This document shows, piece by piece, positions 31,154-40,570 of a stretch of 64,000 bases of DNA (position 1 is its first letter; the number at the start of each line of letters is the position of its first letter). The DNA is from Crystallibacter degradans. GTDB taxonomy: Bacteria > Actinomycetota > Actinomycetes > Actinomycetales > Micrococcaceae. The DNA lies in NCBI RefSeq assembly GCF_012952295.1, contig NZ_JABBCH010000016.1, positions 21,645 to 85,644 on the forward strand, given 5' to 3'. The position numbers and the translations under genes are program-made. Below the pieces are notes generated by a model that was not told the origin of the DNA, did not search any database, and saw nothing but the letters and a program-made list of their open reading frames with translations.

Positions 31154-34100
31154 TCAGAGGATGTTGTTCATCATGTTCCAGCCCCAGCCGATCTTCTTCT
31201 TCGGTGCCATGCGGCCCTCACCATCGCCTACGTAGAGGAACAGGTCCCCTGCACGGTCCCGGGTCACCAGGTCAGTCTTGCCGTCGCCGCTGAAGTCGCC
31301 GGGTCCGACAATCATGGTCATGCTGTTCCAGCCTCCCCAGCCGATCTTCCGCTTCGGTGCGTAGCTGCTGTTGCCGTCGCCTTCGTAGAGGAACAGGTCC
31401 CCTGCACGGTCCCGGGTCACCAGGTCAGCGTCGCCGTCGCGGTTGAAGTCGCCCGGCCCGACAATCATGGTCATGCTGTTCCAACCCCAGCCGATCTTCT
31501 GCTTGGGGGCGTACCAGCCGTTACCGTGGCCGGCGTACAGCCACAGATCGCCTGCCTTGTCACGGGCAACCAGATCGTTCTTGTCGTCGCCGTTGAAGTC
31601 GCCGGGTCCGACGATGCTGGTCATGATGTTCCAGCCCCAGCCGATCTGTTTCTTCGGTGCGAACCAGCCGGTTCCCTTGCCCGCGTAGTGCCAGAGCTTG
31701 CCGGCCGTGTCGCGGGCCACCAGGTCAGCCTTGCCATCACCGTCGGTATCGCCGGTGCTGACCAGGCTGGTCATGCTGTTCCAGCCCCAGCCGATCTGCT
31801 TCCGCGGTTCGTAGCCGCCGTTGTTCTTGCCCACGTAGAGCCAGAGCTTGCCGGAGCGGTCCGTGGTGATGAGGTCAGCCTTGGAGTCACCGGTGAAATC
31901 ATTGCTCGACTTCTCTGGAGCGGGTTCCTCCTCAACCGGTGTCTCCGAGTCAACCGGCGGTTCCTCCGTGTCTACCGGCGGTTCCTCGGTCGCCGCAGTG
32001 GTGGTCCAGGCGCCGATCGCACTGGTGTTGCCGGCAGCATCGATCGCTACGGCCCGCAGCGTCTGGCCTGCGGCGAGCTGCACCGGTGCCGTATAGGGCG
32101 TGCTAGCGGCAGTAGGGTCTGCACCGTTGAGAGTGAAGAAGATGGACGCACCCTCTTCGGCCGACAGGGTCACAGCGGTGTCCGCGGGGACCTCGCCTGC
32201 TTCAACATTGGCGGTCAGAGCCGGCGCCGTCAGATCCAGGTTGTAGGTCTGAGTCACGATTTCCGATGGAACACCGCCGTTGTAAGCGACGAACTTCAGG
32301 GTAGTCGTTCCCTCAGCCGCAATCTCGATGGCCCCGGTATACGGTGTGCTCTCAGTGTCCGGATCCGCCCCGTCAAGGGTGTAGAAGATCAGGGCATCGG
32401 CAGGCGTGGCTGCCAGTTCCACGGCCTGCACTGCATTGAACGTGCCGCCTGCCACGTTGGCCGTCACCGCCGGCGCCTCCGGCGGGGTTGCTCCCGTAAT
32501 CTTGCCCTGGACCACGAACTCTTCGGTCTCGCCCAGCACCTCCGGTGTCGACAGCTCGTCGCCGTCGGCCTCGGTCACCTGCTCGACCTTGAAGAAGTTC
32601 GTATCGTAGGGACTGCCGACGACGGCGTGCGGCGTGTTGCCGTCGCCGAGGTAGCCTGCCGGAGCGCCCTCGTCCCACCGCAGGAACGGCCCGATCTTGG
32701 CCTCCAGCAGATGGGAGAAGTCGCCGGTGCCGTTCAGCGCGCCGAGGTCCTCGGTGTAGTTGAGGTTGCCGTCGACGTCAGCCACGAGCTCCACTGCACC
32801 GTAGGGATGCGTGATCTTATAGGTGGCACCCGGCTCGAAGACGCCGTCGCCGCGGACCCTGATCCGGCCGAAGGCCACCTGGTCCCCGTCCCGCACCATG
32901 TCGGCCCCGAAGGCTGCTTCCGATGCCAACGTCAGCTGGACCTCTTCGCCCCCGACATCGATGACCGACTCAGAGGCGAACCAGAAGGCCTCACCCGGGA
33001 AGTTGTCCGGGAAAGAGGTTGGCTCCAGCGGATTCGGCCGTTCCTCGACGACCGGGCACAGCGGGTCTTCCAGGCACAGGTCCAGCTGGACCGGTTCCTG
33101 GCCTTCCCAGCCGTTGTCCCGCAACCATTCCGGGAAGCCATGGTCGCCATTCGGGCCGACCGCCTGCAGATTGTGGACCTTGAACGGGAAGGACCGGATT
33201 TCGCCGGCGGTCCCCGTAGCAGGGTCCACGGCGACGGCGCGGAGGTTGGTCGAAGTCCCGATCTGCATCGGTTCCGTGTATTCCCAGGTATTGCCGAGCG
33301 GCTCCCCGTCCACAGAGAACTCCGGTGTGGAGCCGTCCGTGGTGTAGTAGATGTCCGGCGCAACAGCGGGATCGTTGGTATTTCCGCTCAACGTCACCAT
33401 CTGCGGCCCGGCCAGCGGGCCGACGGCGGCATCGGGTGTTGCATCCAGCCAGGGCCGGGTGGCGTCCAGCTCGTACACTTCGGTGTAGATCTCGGTGGAC
33501 TCATTGGTTGCCGGATCGATCGAAATGTACTTCAGCGTGTTGGTCCCGGGGGTCGCCAATTCCACGGCTACTTCCGAGATGTCCGCCCCGGCTGCCGGCA
33601 CGAACTCGGTACCGTTGACTGTCCCGTCCGCGTTGACGGCGGGATCCGTCCCATCCACGGTGTAGATGATCTTGCCTTCAGGGAAGGACGAATGGATCTT
33701 CACCGTCTGTGCCGAGTTGTAAAGGCCGCCAGGCTTGTCCACGCCTGCTTCGACCGTCGCGATCTTGCCTTGGACGGCGAAGAGGTTTGTCTCTGCTGTG
33801 CTGCCGGACGGCCCCGAAACCCGGAAGAAGTTCGTATCGTGAGGGCTGCCCACAACCTCGTGTTCCACGTTCGGGTCGCCGATGAAGCCGTCTGGCGCGG
33901 CGGGAAGAACGTCCGGGGCCCAACGCAGGAACGGGCCAATGCGGCCCTCCGACGACTCCTCCCAGGTGCAGGGCTGCTGCATGCAGCCGATGTCCTCGGT
34001 GAAGCGGATCCGGCCACGGTCATCGGCCGTCAGGACGTCCACACCGTACGGGTGCGTGAAGGTGTACTGCTGGCCCGGTTCGCCGTCTTCGAGCCGGATG

Positions 34101-34636
34101 CGCAGCCGGGCGAAGCCGTTTTGCTGGCCGTCTGCCACCTCTCCGGCTCCGCTGAAGGCTGCTTCCTGGGCCATGATCAGCCGGGCCTCGGCCCCGTCGG
34201 GCATGGTCAGGGACGCTTCGCCGGACCACCAGAAGGACTCTTCCGGGAAGTTGCCCGGAACCGTCAGCGGCTGTGTCGGGTCGTAGTCGGTACCGATGAC
34301 CGGACAGGCCACGGCGTCCACGCACAGTTCCAGCCGGACGGGAGCGAGTCCGCGCTCCGGATCGCCGCCGTCGCCGTACCAGTACGGATAGCCATTGTCC
34401 GGATTGACCGGGCCCACCCCGGTCGGACCGGTCGGCAAGGCAGCCGGAAGCATCCCCGCCAGCGCGGACTGCGACAGCCCTGCACCGCCTGCGGGAAGCG
34501 AGGCCGCCGACGCCGGCGGCAGAACGGACAGGCCCGAAAGCAGGACTGCACCTGCCGCCGCCATCCCCACCGCCCGCCGTCGTTGTTTCCTTCGGCCGTT
34601 GGGCGGCCTTAGCTGGATTTCAGGATCGGATGTCAT
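31154..34636 (-). CDS. Large secreted protein with chitobiase-C-like and FG-GAP repeats
   Basis: A 1160-residue exported protein. A signal peptide (VGMAAAGAVLLSGLSVLPPASA) is followed by two related copies of a roughly 230-residue domain of unknown function (first about 70-290, second about 490-700), each beginning P-x-x-L-x-L-C-V/L-(D/E)-x-x-x-C-P-V and including a GPFLRW and a VGSP-x-DTNFF motif. Between and after them are chitobiase/beta-hexosaminidase C-terminal-like modules (YTVDGTDP, YYTTDGSTP, FYTLDGADP, FFTLNGADP). A Pro/Glu-rich linker leads to five 53-residue FG-GAP repeats (GDFNGDDKNDLVARDKAGDLWLY, IGWGWNSMT). ATG 34636 has GAGGGGGAA upstream. A surface adhesin or polysaccharide-binding role is inferred; no catalytic domain is seen. 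Confidence 0.82.
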   Translation of the reverse strand: MTSDPEIQLRPPNGRRKQRRRAVGMAAAGAVLLSGLSVLPPASAASLPAGGAGLSQSALAGMLPAALPTGPTGVGPVNPDNGYPYWYGDGGDPERGLAPVRLELCVDAVACPVIGTDYDPTQPLTVPGNFPEESFWWSGEASLTMPDGAEARLIMAQEAAFSGAGEVADGQQNGFARLRIRLEDGEPGQQYTFTHPYGVDVLTADDRGRIRFTEDIGCMQQPCTWEESSEGRIGPFLRWAPDVLPAAPDGFIGDPNVEHEVVGSPHDTNFFRVSGPSGSTAETNLFAVQGKIATVEAGVDKPGGLYNSAQTVKIHSSFPEGKIIYTVDGTDPAVNADGTVNGTEFVPAAGADISEVAVELATPGTNTLKYISIDPATNESTEIYTEVYELDATRPWLDATPDAAVGPLAGPQMVTLSGNTNDPAVAPDIYYTTDGSTPEFSVDGEPLGNTWEYTEPMQIGTSTNLRAVAVDPATGTAGEIRSFPFKVHNLQAVGPNGDHGFPEWLRDNGWEGQEPVQLDLCLEDPLCPVVEERPNPLEPTSFPDNFPGEAFWFASESVIDVGGEEVQLTLASEAAFGADMVRDGDQVAFGRIRVRGDGVFEPGATYKITHPYGAVELVADVDGNLNYTEDLGALNGTGDFSHLLEAKIGPFLRWDEGAPAGYLGDGNTPHAVVGSPYDTNFFKVEQVTEADGDELSTPEVLGETEEFVVQGKITGATPPEAPAVTANVAGGTFNAVQAVELAATPADALIFYTLDGADPDTESTPYTGAIEIAAEGTTTLKFVAYNGGVPSEIVTQTYNLDLTAPALTANVEAGEVPADTAVTLSAEEGASIFFTLNGADPTAASTPYTAPVQLAAGQTLRAVAIDAAGNTSAIGAWTTTAATEEPPVDTEEPPVDSETPVEEEPAPEKSSNDFTGDSKADLITTDRSGKLWLYVGKNNGGYEPRKQIGWGWNSMTSLVSTGDTDGDGKADLVARDTAGKLWHYAGKGTGWFAPKKQIGWGWNIMTSIVGPGDFNGDDKNDLVARDKAGDLWLYAGHGNGWYAPKQKIGWGWNSMTMIVGPGDFNRDGDADLVTRDRAGDLFLYEGDGNSSYAPKRKIGWGGWNSMTMIVGPGDFSGDGKTDLVTRDRAGDLFLYVGDGEGRMAPKKKIGWGWNMMNNIL

Positions 34637-34736
34637 GAGTTCCCCCTCGTGCACAGTTTCCTCGTCAAAGGCGCGATGTCAGTGCGTGCCCCGCAACCAG
34701 CTTCCGGTTTGGGCGTTGGGAAAAACCTATGAACGG

Positions 34737-36524
34737 TTAACCTTCTGACTCACGCAGGGCCAGGGCGGCCTGGACCAGCGCCGCGTGGGTCAGGGCCTGC
34801 GGGAAGTTCCCCAGCTGGGCGTGCGTCTGCGGATCCATTTCTTCGGCGAAGAGCCCCAAATCATTCGCCAGCCCGAGCATCTCCTCGAACAGCTCCGCAG
34901 CTTCGGCACGGCGGCCCGTTTCGGCGAGCGCCTGCACCAGCCAGAAGGAACAGGGCAGGAAGGCGCCCTCCGTCCCGGGCAGGCCGTCGCGTCCGGGCGG
35001 GTAGCGGTAGAGCAGTGGTCCACCGGCGGACAGCTTTCGGCGGATGGCGTCCACGGTACCCCGGGTCCGTTCCGAATCACGCTCCTCGATGCCCAGCAGC
35101 GGCAGGATAAGCACGGCCGCGTCGAGGTCGGCGGATCCGTAGCTGCGGGTATATGTGTTCCCCTCCGGATCGAAGCCCCTGAGCCTGATTTCGGCGGCAA
35201 GCGCTTCCCGGGCCTTGAGCCACCGCTGCCGCTGCCGCGGCGAGACGCGGTGGGTCCGCCCGATGTTCAGCGCGCGGTCGAGGGCGAGCCAGCCCATCAT
35301 TTTGGAGTGCACGTGGTGCGCGGCGTCGTCGCGGATCTCCCAGATGCCCGCGTCGGGCTCCTGCCACCGGCGGGCCACCAGATCGGCGAATCCGCGCATG
35401 GCCCGCCAGGTCTCCGAGTAGAGCTTGTGCCCTGCTTCCACCAGCACCCAGGCCCCATCGAGGACCCAGCCGTAACCGTCCAGTTGGTGCTGCGTGGCGG
35501 CGCCGTTGCCCACGCGGACCGGCGTGCTTTCGGCGTATCCCGGCCATCCCGCCAAGGTGCGTTCCGGCGGAACATGCCTGCCGGTCAGCGTGAGCATCGC
35601 GGGCAGGCGCGGCCGCTCCAACCGGCTGGCGTGCAGCAGCCAGCGCAGGAAACTGCGGGCTTCGGCGGCCTTGCCGACACCGAGGAACGCCCCGACCCCG
35701 ATGCTGGCGTCCCGGGGCCAGGCGTAGCGGTAGTCCCAGTTGCGGATTCCGCCCGGGAACTCAGGCAGGGAGGTTGTCGGAGCGGCCACCGGAGCCCCGG
35801 AGGGTGAATAGGTCAGCAGCCGCAGCGTCAGCAGGCTGCGCACCACCGCGTCCCGGTACGGTGTTCCGCCGTCGATCTCCGCTGCCCACGCCCGCCACAA
35901 CTCCTCGTCCGCCGCCAGCAACTCCCCTGCCGCCTTCGGCTCCACGTGCACCAGCGGTTCCCCGTATGCCACCCCCAGCACCAGGGTGACGGGATGGCCC
36001 GGGGTTACCAAGAACGACGCCGGTTTGCCGGGTTCGATCGACAGTTCCGCATCGCTGTCCAGACTTAGCGCCAGCTGGCCCCACACGCAGACCAGGCTCG
36101 ACCCGGAACGGACCCGTGGCCGGACATGCCGTTCACCCAGACGCGGATCGAACTCCACCACGGCCTCCACCGGCTGGCCCACGGCCGTCAGCCGCCGCAC
36201 CAGCAGCGTGGCGGGCAGCAGCTGGCCGCGGACTTCGGCCACCATCGCGTCAGTGAGGATTAGCGTGCCCTCGCCGACGGGCCAGGTGGTTTCCAGCGTC
36301 GCCGTCTCCGGCCGGTAGCGGCGCTCCCTGGGCGCAGCCGGCGCGGCAGGGCCCAGGCGGAAAGTTCCCGCTTCAGGCCCGCCGACCAGTCGCCCGAACA
36401 CTGGTTCGCCGTCGAAACTTGGCACGCACATCCAGTCGATCGCGCCGGCGCCGGAGACGAGCGCGGCGGTACGGGTGTCGCCGATCAGCCCGTAGTCCCC
36501 GATGTCCGGCAGTCCCGCATCCAT
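34737..36524 (-). CDS. Glycoside hydrolase family 15 protein (trehalase/glucoamylase-like)
   Basis: A 595-residue cytoplasmic protein. The N-terminal beta domain begins DIGDYGLIGDTRTAALVSGAGAIDWMCVPSFD, the actinobacterial GH15 signature, and the (alpha/alpha)6 barrel contains RNWDYRYAWPRDASIGV, QLDGYGWVLDGAW and GIWEIRDDAAHHVHSKMMGW. Characterised actinobacterial relatives are trehalases. The start ATG at 36524 shares its A with the TGA of the preceding gene (TGATG), so the two are co-translated. The longer open frame upstream has no family resemblance. Confidence 0.88.
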   Translation of the reverse strand: MDAGLPDIGDYGLIGDTRTAALVSGAGAIDWMCVPSFDGEPVFGRLVGGPEAGTFRLGPAAPAAPRERRYRPETATLETTWPVGEGTLILTDAMVAEVRGQLLPATLLVRRLTAVGQPVEAVVEFDPRLGERHVRPRVRSGSSLVCVWGQLALSLDSDAELSIEPGKPASFLVTPGHPVTLVLGVAYGEPLVHVEPKAAGELLAADEELWRAWAAEIDGGTPYRDAVVRSLLTLRLLTYSPSGAPVAAPTTSLPEFPGGIRNWDYRYAWPRDASIGVGAFLGVGKAAEARSFLRWLLHASRLERPRLPAMLTLTGRHVPPERTLAGWPGYAESTPVRVGNGAATQHQLDGYGWVLDGAWVLVEAGHKLYSETWRAMRGFADLVARRWQEPDAGIWEIRDDAAHHVHSKMMGWLALDRALNIGRTHRVSPRQRQRWLKAREALAAEIRLRGFDPEGNTYTRSYGSADLDAAVLILPLLGIEERDSERTRGTVDAIRRKLSAGGPLLYRYPPGRDGLPGTEGAFLPCSFWLVQALAETGRRAEAAELFEEMLGLANDLGLFAEEMDPQTHAQLGNFPQALTHAALVQAALALRESEG

Positions 36525-37018
36525 CAGCGGACCTGGAAAAGCAGCCCGAGCATGACGCCGTAAACCAGGTGCGCGGCCACCGCCACGGCCGGAGTCTGGA
36601 TACCGTAGTTCAAAGCCAGCAAGCCCGGCGGTTCCAGTGCGGCGCGGTTCGAGGGTCCTGCCCGGTGCGAGGCCATCCGCGGGTGGACGCCGGGCAGCAG
36701 CGGCAGCACCACGGTCAGGGCAACCGCCACATGCAGCAGGCCCAGCAGTCCCCCGAGCCACCAGGTCGCCTGGCCCAGCAGCGCGAACGTGGCCGCGTAG
36801 CCCAACGCGAAGATCTGACCGGCAGCAAGATGGATGAAGAAGCCTGCCACCCGCGCGTGGTCGGGATCGGGCGTGACCAGTGTGCCCAGGACCAGTGGCA
36901 GGTCGAGCCGGGTCAGTCCGGCCATCTGCGCGGCGATCATGACCATGGTCAGTGCACCCGTTGCGAGCAGTCCGAACACTGCCCAGCCTGCCCAGTCCAT
37001 TCCGTCTCCGCTCCCCAT
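36524..37018 (-). CDS. Conserved membrane protein, four to five helices
   Basis: The 164-residue product has hydrophobic helices AVFGLLATGALTMVMIAAQMAGL, AAGQIFALGYAATFALLG, WLGGLLGLLHVAVALTVVLPLL and AVAVAAHLVYGVMLGLLF. The small P-R-M-A / H-P-R-M-A-S-H-R loop and the general pattern match uncharacterised actinobacterial proteins encoded beside GH15 enzymes. The stop overlaps the GH15 start. Function unknown. Bases 37019-37229 upstream hold no gene I can support. Confidence 0.62.
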   Translation of the reverse strand: MGSGDGMDWAGWAVFGLLATGALTMVMIAAQMAGLTRLDLPLVLGTLVTPDPDHARVAGFFIHLAAGQIFALGYAATFALLGQATWWLGGLLGLLHVAVALTVVLPLLPGVHPRMASHRAGPSNRAALEPPGLLALNYGIQTPAVAVAAHLVYGVMLGLLFQVR

Positions 37019-37229
37019 TCCGCCGGTTTGCCCGGCGGCGTCCTGCCGACACGCCTGTTTCCCCGCCGGCAGATACCGAAGAGGATTCTGGTGGAAGTGT
37101 GCGCGGCGGGGCTTGTGGAAAGACTATGGCCACCCGTCGGCTACGGCAACAGGCCGGCGGCCACGCTACGGCCAGCGGCGGAACCTCCATTCAGGAAGTC
37201 CCGCCGGAGAGGCCGCAAAGAGGACGCCG

Positions 37230-37754
37230 CTATTGCCCGCCGTCAAAAACACGGACCGGAAGACCGCCCCTGCGGAGAGGCGACGAGGCCTTCCGCCGTC
37301 TGCGGAGTGCCTTGAAAGAGGGCAAGGCCACGGCGGCAGCGGCGATGAACACCAATTGCATCAGCGTTCGCGGCAGCAGCGCTGTGGCGGGTTCCCCGCC
37401 GAAGTCGATCCCGGCAACCGCCGCGTAGACGTTGGCCGGGAACATGAGCACCAGCAGCAGCGTCAATCCGGCAGCCGCCCAAGGAGCTGTCCGGCGGTGT
37501 AGCAGGCCTAGGGCAGCAGCCAGTTCCAGCACGCCGGTCAGCGTGACCAGAAGCCCGGGGTAAGGAAGCACCGGCGGCACCATCTCGATGAGGTCCGCAC
37601 GCATTCCGTTGAAGTGGGCCGTTCCGGTCAGGACCAGCATGGCGGCCAACCCGCCGCGCAGGCTCACCTGCCAGGATCGGAGCGGCTTGAGGCCGAGAGT
37701 CCCGGCCAGCCGCAGCAGCAGCGTTACTGCCAACAGGGTGATGAGGGGTGCCAT
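37230..37754 (-). CDS. DoxX-family membrane protein
   Basis: A 174-residue, four-helix membrane protein of the DoxX type (GLAAMLVLTGTAHFNGMRADLIEMVPP, PYPGLLVTLTGVLELAAALGLL). Members often participate in redox or membrane thiol homeostasis. ATG 37754 is preceded by GGAAGG. It is divergent from a TetR gene, and two TGACTAGAT repeats lie between them, so repression by that TetR is likely. Confidence 0.8.
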   Translation of the reverse strand: MAPLITLLAVTLLLRLAGTLGLKPLRSWQVSLRGGLAAMLVLTGTAHFNGMRADLIEMVPPVLPYPGLLVTLTGVLELAAALGLLHRRTAPWAAAGLTLLLVLMFPANVYAAVAGIDFGGEPATALLPRTLMQLVFIAAAAVALPSFKALRRRRKASSPLRRGGLPVRVFDGGQ

Positions 37755-37793
37755 GAGAAGTCCTTCCATTGGACATCGTATTTATCTTGACAC

Positions 37794-37847
37794 TGACTAG
37801 ATTACTCGGATAGACGAACTTGTCAATGACTAGATAGCGGCTACTCT
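37794..37847. promoter_or_regulatory. Divergent promoter region with two TGACTAGAT repeats
   Basis: TGACTAGAT occurs at 37794-37802 and 37827-37835, 33 bp apart (three helical turns). The second overlaps a TTGTCA (37820-37825) / TACTCT (37842-37847) promoter for the TetR gene whose start would coincide with the ATG at 37854; the first overlaps a possible -10 TAATCT of the DoxX promoter. Confidence 0.55.
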
Positions 37848-37853
37848 AAGAGG

Positions 37854-38438
37854 ATGGAAACCTCGAACTACCACCATGGAGATCTGCGCCGCGCCATCAT
37901 CGATGCGGCGCTGGAGGCGATCAGCGAGTCCGGCCCCGCAGCGGTCAGCCTCCGCGATCTGGCCCGGCGCGCCGGCGTCTCCCATGCCGCCCCGGCACAT
38001 CATTTCGGCGACAAAGCCGGCCTGTTGACCGCCGTCGCCGTGCAGGGGTTTGGCCTGCTCGGCGATGTCCTGCAAAAGGCAGCGGGCCAGCCCGACGGGT
38101 ACCTGGCTGTCGGCGTCGCCTACGTAGGATTCGCCGTTGAACACCGCGCCCACTTCGAGGTGATGTTCCGGCCTGAGCTCTACCATGCGGACGATCCGGA
38201 ACTGCTCGCGGCCCAGGCCAGGACATCGCGGATGCTTTACGAGGGTGCCGCGCCGTACGCGCAGGACGGTGGCACCCAGACCCAGGACGCTGCACTGGCT
38301 GCCTGGTCACTGGTGCATGGATTCGCTTCCCTCTGGCTCAGCGGGAACCTGCCCGCGGATCTGCCGGACGATCCCCAGGATGCAGCCCGGCAAGTGGCGC
38401 GGGTCTTGTTCCCTCACAAGGCGGGCGATATCGCCTGA
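37854..38438 (+). CDS. TetR/AcrR family transcriptional regulator
   Basis: A 194-residue TetR protein with the helix-turn-helix at about 12-58 (VSLRDLARRAGVSHAAPAHHFGDKAGLL) and a WHG-type C-terminal domain (AAWSLVHGFASLWLSGNL), a pattern of TetR_C_13/WHG regulators. It probably controls itself and the DoxX gene from the shared operators. The mRNA may be leaderless, because the candidate -10 element lies seven bases upstream of the ATG. Confidence 0.87.
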   Translation: METSNYHHGDLRRAIIDAALEAISESGPAAVSLRDLARRAGVSHAAPAHHFGDKAGLLTAVAVQGFGLLGDVLQKAAGQPDGYLAVGVAYVGFAVEHRAHFEVMFRPELYHADDPELLAAQARTSRMLYEGAAPYAQDGGTQTQDAALAAWSLVHGFASLWLSGNLPADLPDDPQDAARQVARVLFPHKAGDIA

Positions 38439-38479
38439 GTCGCGGCCCGGCGTCGTACTTAGGCATTAGTCTGGGCAGC

Positions 38480-39484
38480 ATGGAATTCAGATACCTGGGC
38501 AACAGCGGCCTGAAAATATCCGAAATCACCTACGGCAACTGGCTCACGCACGGCTCGCAGGTGGAAAACGACACGGCAACCCAGTGCGTGCGGGCGGCGT
38601 TGGACGCCGGCATCACCACCTTCGACACCGCGGACGTCTACGCCAACACCGCCGCGGAGGAAGTCCTTGGCGCAGCGTTGAAGGGCGAGCGGCGGCAATC
38701 GCTGGAGATCTTCACCAAGGTCTACTTCCCCACCGGACCCAAGGGGCACAATGACACCGGGCTGTCGCGCAAGCACATCATGGAGTCGATCGATGGTTCG
38801 CTGCGCCGGCTGCAGACGGACTATGTGGACCTCTACCAGGCCCACCGTTACGACGTCGAGACCCCGCTCGAGGAGACCATGCAGGCCTTCGCCGACGTGG
38901 TCCGCGCGGGCAAGGCACTCTACATCGGTGTCAGCGAGTGGGACGCCCGGCAGTTGCGCGCCGGACACGCGCTGGCCAGGGAACTGGGCATCCAGCTGAT
39001 CTCCAACCAACCGCAGTACTCCATGCTCTGGCGGGTCATTGAAGGTGAGGTCATCCCCGCCTCCGAAGAGCTGGGCATCTCGCAGATCGTCTGGTCTCCG
39101 ATGGCCCAGGGCGTGCTCAGCGGCAAGTACCTGCCGGGCGCCGAACCGCCCGCCGGCAGCCGTGCCACGGACGAGAAGGGCGGTGCCCAGATGATCGAGC
39201 GCTGGATGTCCGACGACGTGCTCGAAGGCGTCCAGCAACTGGCGCCGCTGGCCGAGGAAGCCGGGCTGACCATGGCCCAGCTCGCCATCGCCTGGGTCCT
39301 GCAGAATCCGAACGTCGCCTCCGCAATCATCGGGGCGTCCCGGCCGGAGCAGGTGGTCTCCAATGTCGCCGCTGCGGGCGTGCGGCTGGACGAAGCGGTG
39401 ATGGGCAAGATCGATGACGTCATCGGCGGCCTCGCGGAACGGGACCCGGCCAAGACGCGGGCCCCGAAGGAGCGGCTGGCCTGA
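38480..39484 (+). CDS. Aldo/keto reductase
   Basis: A 334-residue (alpha/beta)8 oxidoreductase close to the potassium-channel beta-subunit/L-glyceraldehyde reductase group. The catalytic tetrad is visible: D and Y in FDTADVYANT, K in IFTKVYF, and H in YQAHRYD. The NADPH-binding end contains SAIIGASRPEQV. The substrate is unknown. It stands alone, with a small gap after the TetR gene. Confidence 0.88.
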   Translation: MEFRYLGNSGLKISEITYGNWLTHGSQVENDTATQCVRAALDAGITTFDTADVYANTAAEEVLGAALKGERRQSLEIFTKVYFPTGPKGHNDTGLSRKHIMESIDGSLRRLQTDYVDLYQAHRYDVETPLEETMQAFADVVRAGKALYIGVSEWDARQLRAGHALARELGIQLISNQPQYSMLWRVIEGEVIPASEELGISQIVWSPMAQGVLSGKYLPGAEPPAGSRATDEKGGAQMIERWMSDDVLEGVQQLAPLAEEAGLTMAQLAIAWVLQNPNVASAIIGASRPEQVVSNVAAAGVRLDEAVMGKIDDVIGGLAERDPAKTRAPKERLA

Positions 39485-39490
39485 CCGCCC

Positions 39491-40552
39491 CTAGCGCTGC
39501 TGGTTCTGCCGGTGGACCTCCTCGATAATCCTGACGACGGCGAGTGACTCCGCCGGGTCCACCGGCACCGGTGCGCCGGCGGTGATGCTTGCCGCCAACT
39601 GCCGGTAGAACTCCGGGTACGCCCCGCGCTCGGCCTTGACTGGCCGCACATCGCCGGGCACCCCAGTGGTCCCCCATGTCTCTTCCGGCTCCTCGCCGTA
39701 CCCTGCCGCGGATGGCAGCACGCCGCCGTCGAGCGCTGCCTCCTGCCCGTCCATGCCCCACTTCGTAAAGGCACCCTTGGAACCAAGCACGTGGAAGCGC
39801 GGGGCCGGCAGCGCGGAGATCAGGTTCATGGAGAGCCGCGAGCGCACCCCTGATTCATGCAGCAGGGACACAAACGCGTCCTCATCCGCTTCCGAAGCAC
39901 TCGCGTCAGTGTGCCGGGCCGTCTCGCCGTAGACCGTGGCCACGGGACCGAACAGCTGCAGCGCCTGGTCGATCAGATGCGAACCGAGGTCGGAGAGGAT
40001 TCCGCCGCCCTCGGCTAGCCCGGCCGTCGCCTTCCAGGCGCGCAGGCCGGCCGGCTTCCACCGTTCGAAACGCGACTCAAAGATATGAACCTGGCCGAGT
40101 CCGCCGTCGTCAATCAGTTTTTTCAGCGTGAGGAAATCCGAGTCCCAGCGCCGGTTCTGGAAGACCGAAAGTACGACGCCGTTCTGCCCCGCCTTCTCGA
40201 TCAGCGCCTCGCCTTCTGCGGACGTGGGGACAAACGGCTTGTCCACCACCACGTTGAGCCCGAGTTCCAGCGCGGTGTCTGCGAGCGCGAAGTGGCTTGC
40301 CGGCGGGGTCCCGATGACCACCAGGTCCAGTTCGGCGGCGCGGCCGAAGAGCTCCTGCGTACTGGCGAGGACTTCCGCCTCCGGATAGGTTGCCCTGGCC
40401 AGGGAGGCGCGCTCGGGATTGCCGGTAACAATGAAGTCCAGCGAGAAGTCGCTGCTGGCTTCGAGGAATGGCGCATGGAAGACCCGGCCGGAAAGGCCGA
40501 ATCCGATGACGGCGGTGCGGAGTGGTTTAGCGTCGGTCACGAGCGCCATCAT
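39491..40552 (-). CDS. Gfo/Idh/MocA-family oxidoreductase
   Basis: A 353-residue NAD(P)-dependent sugar or inositol dehydrogenase family member. The Rossmann loop is AVIGFGLSGRVFHAPFL and the E-K-P-like consensus appears as VVDKPFVPTSAEGE with the conserved lysine. The C-terminal beta-sheet domain is complete. It most resembles YdgJ/YvaA (scyllo-inositol dehydrogenase) types. Starts at 40552, 40549 or 40540 are all possible; none has a strong ribosome binding site. It converges on the aldo/keto reductase gene. Confidence 0.84.
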   Translation of the reverse strand: MMALVTDAKPLRTAVIGFGLSGRVFHAPFLEASSDFSLDFIVTGNPERASLARATYPEAEVLASTQELFGRAAELDLVVIGTPPASHFALADTALELGLNVVVDKPFVPTSAEGEALIEKAGQNGVVLSVFQNRRWDSDFLTLKKLIDDGGLGQVHIFESRFERWKPAGLRAWKATAGLAEGGGILSDLGSHLIDQALQLFGPVATVYGETARHTDASASEADEDAFVSLLHESGVRSRLSMNLISALPAPRFHVLGSKGAFTKWGMDGQEAALDGGVLPSAAGYGEEPEETWGTTGVPGDVRPVKAERGAYPEFYRQLAASITAGAPVPVDPAESLAVVRIIEEVHRQNQQR

Positions 40553-40570
40553 ACGGGGAGCCCGTGTCTG

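Noticed and set aside
31112..34612. 1166-codon open frame on the plus strand
   Set aside because: It is the exact mirror of the secreted repeat protein; it has no family resemblance and arises from high-GC codon structure.
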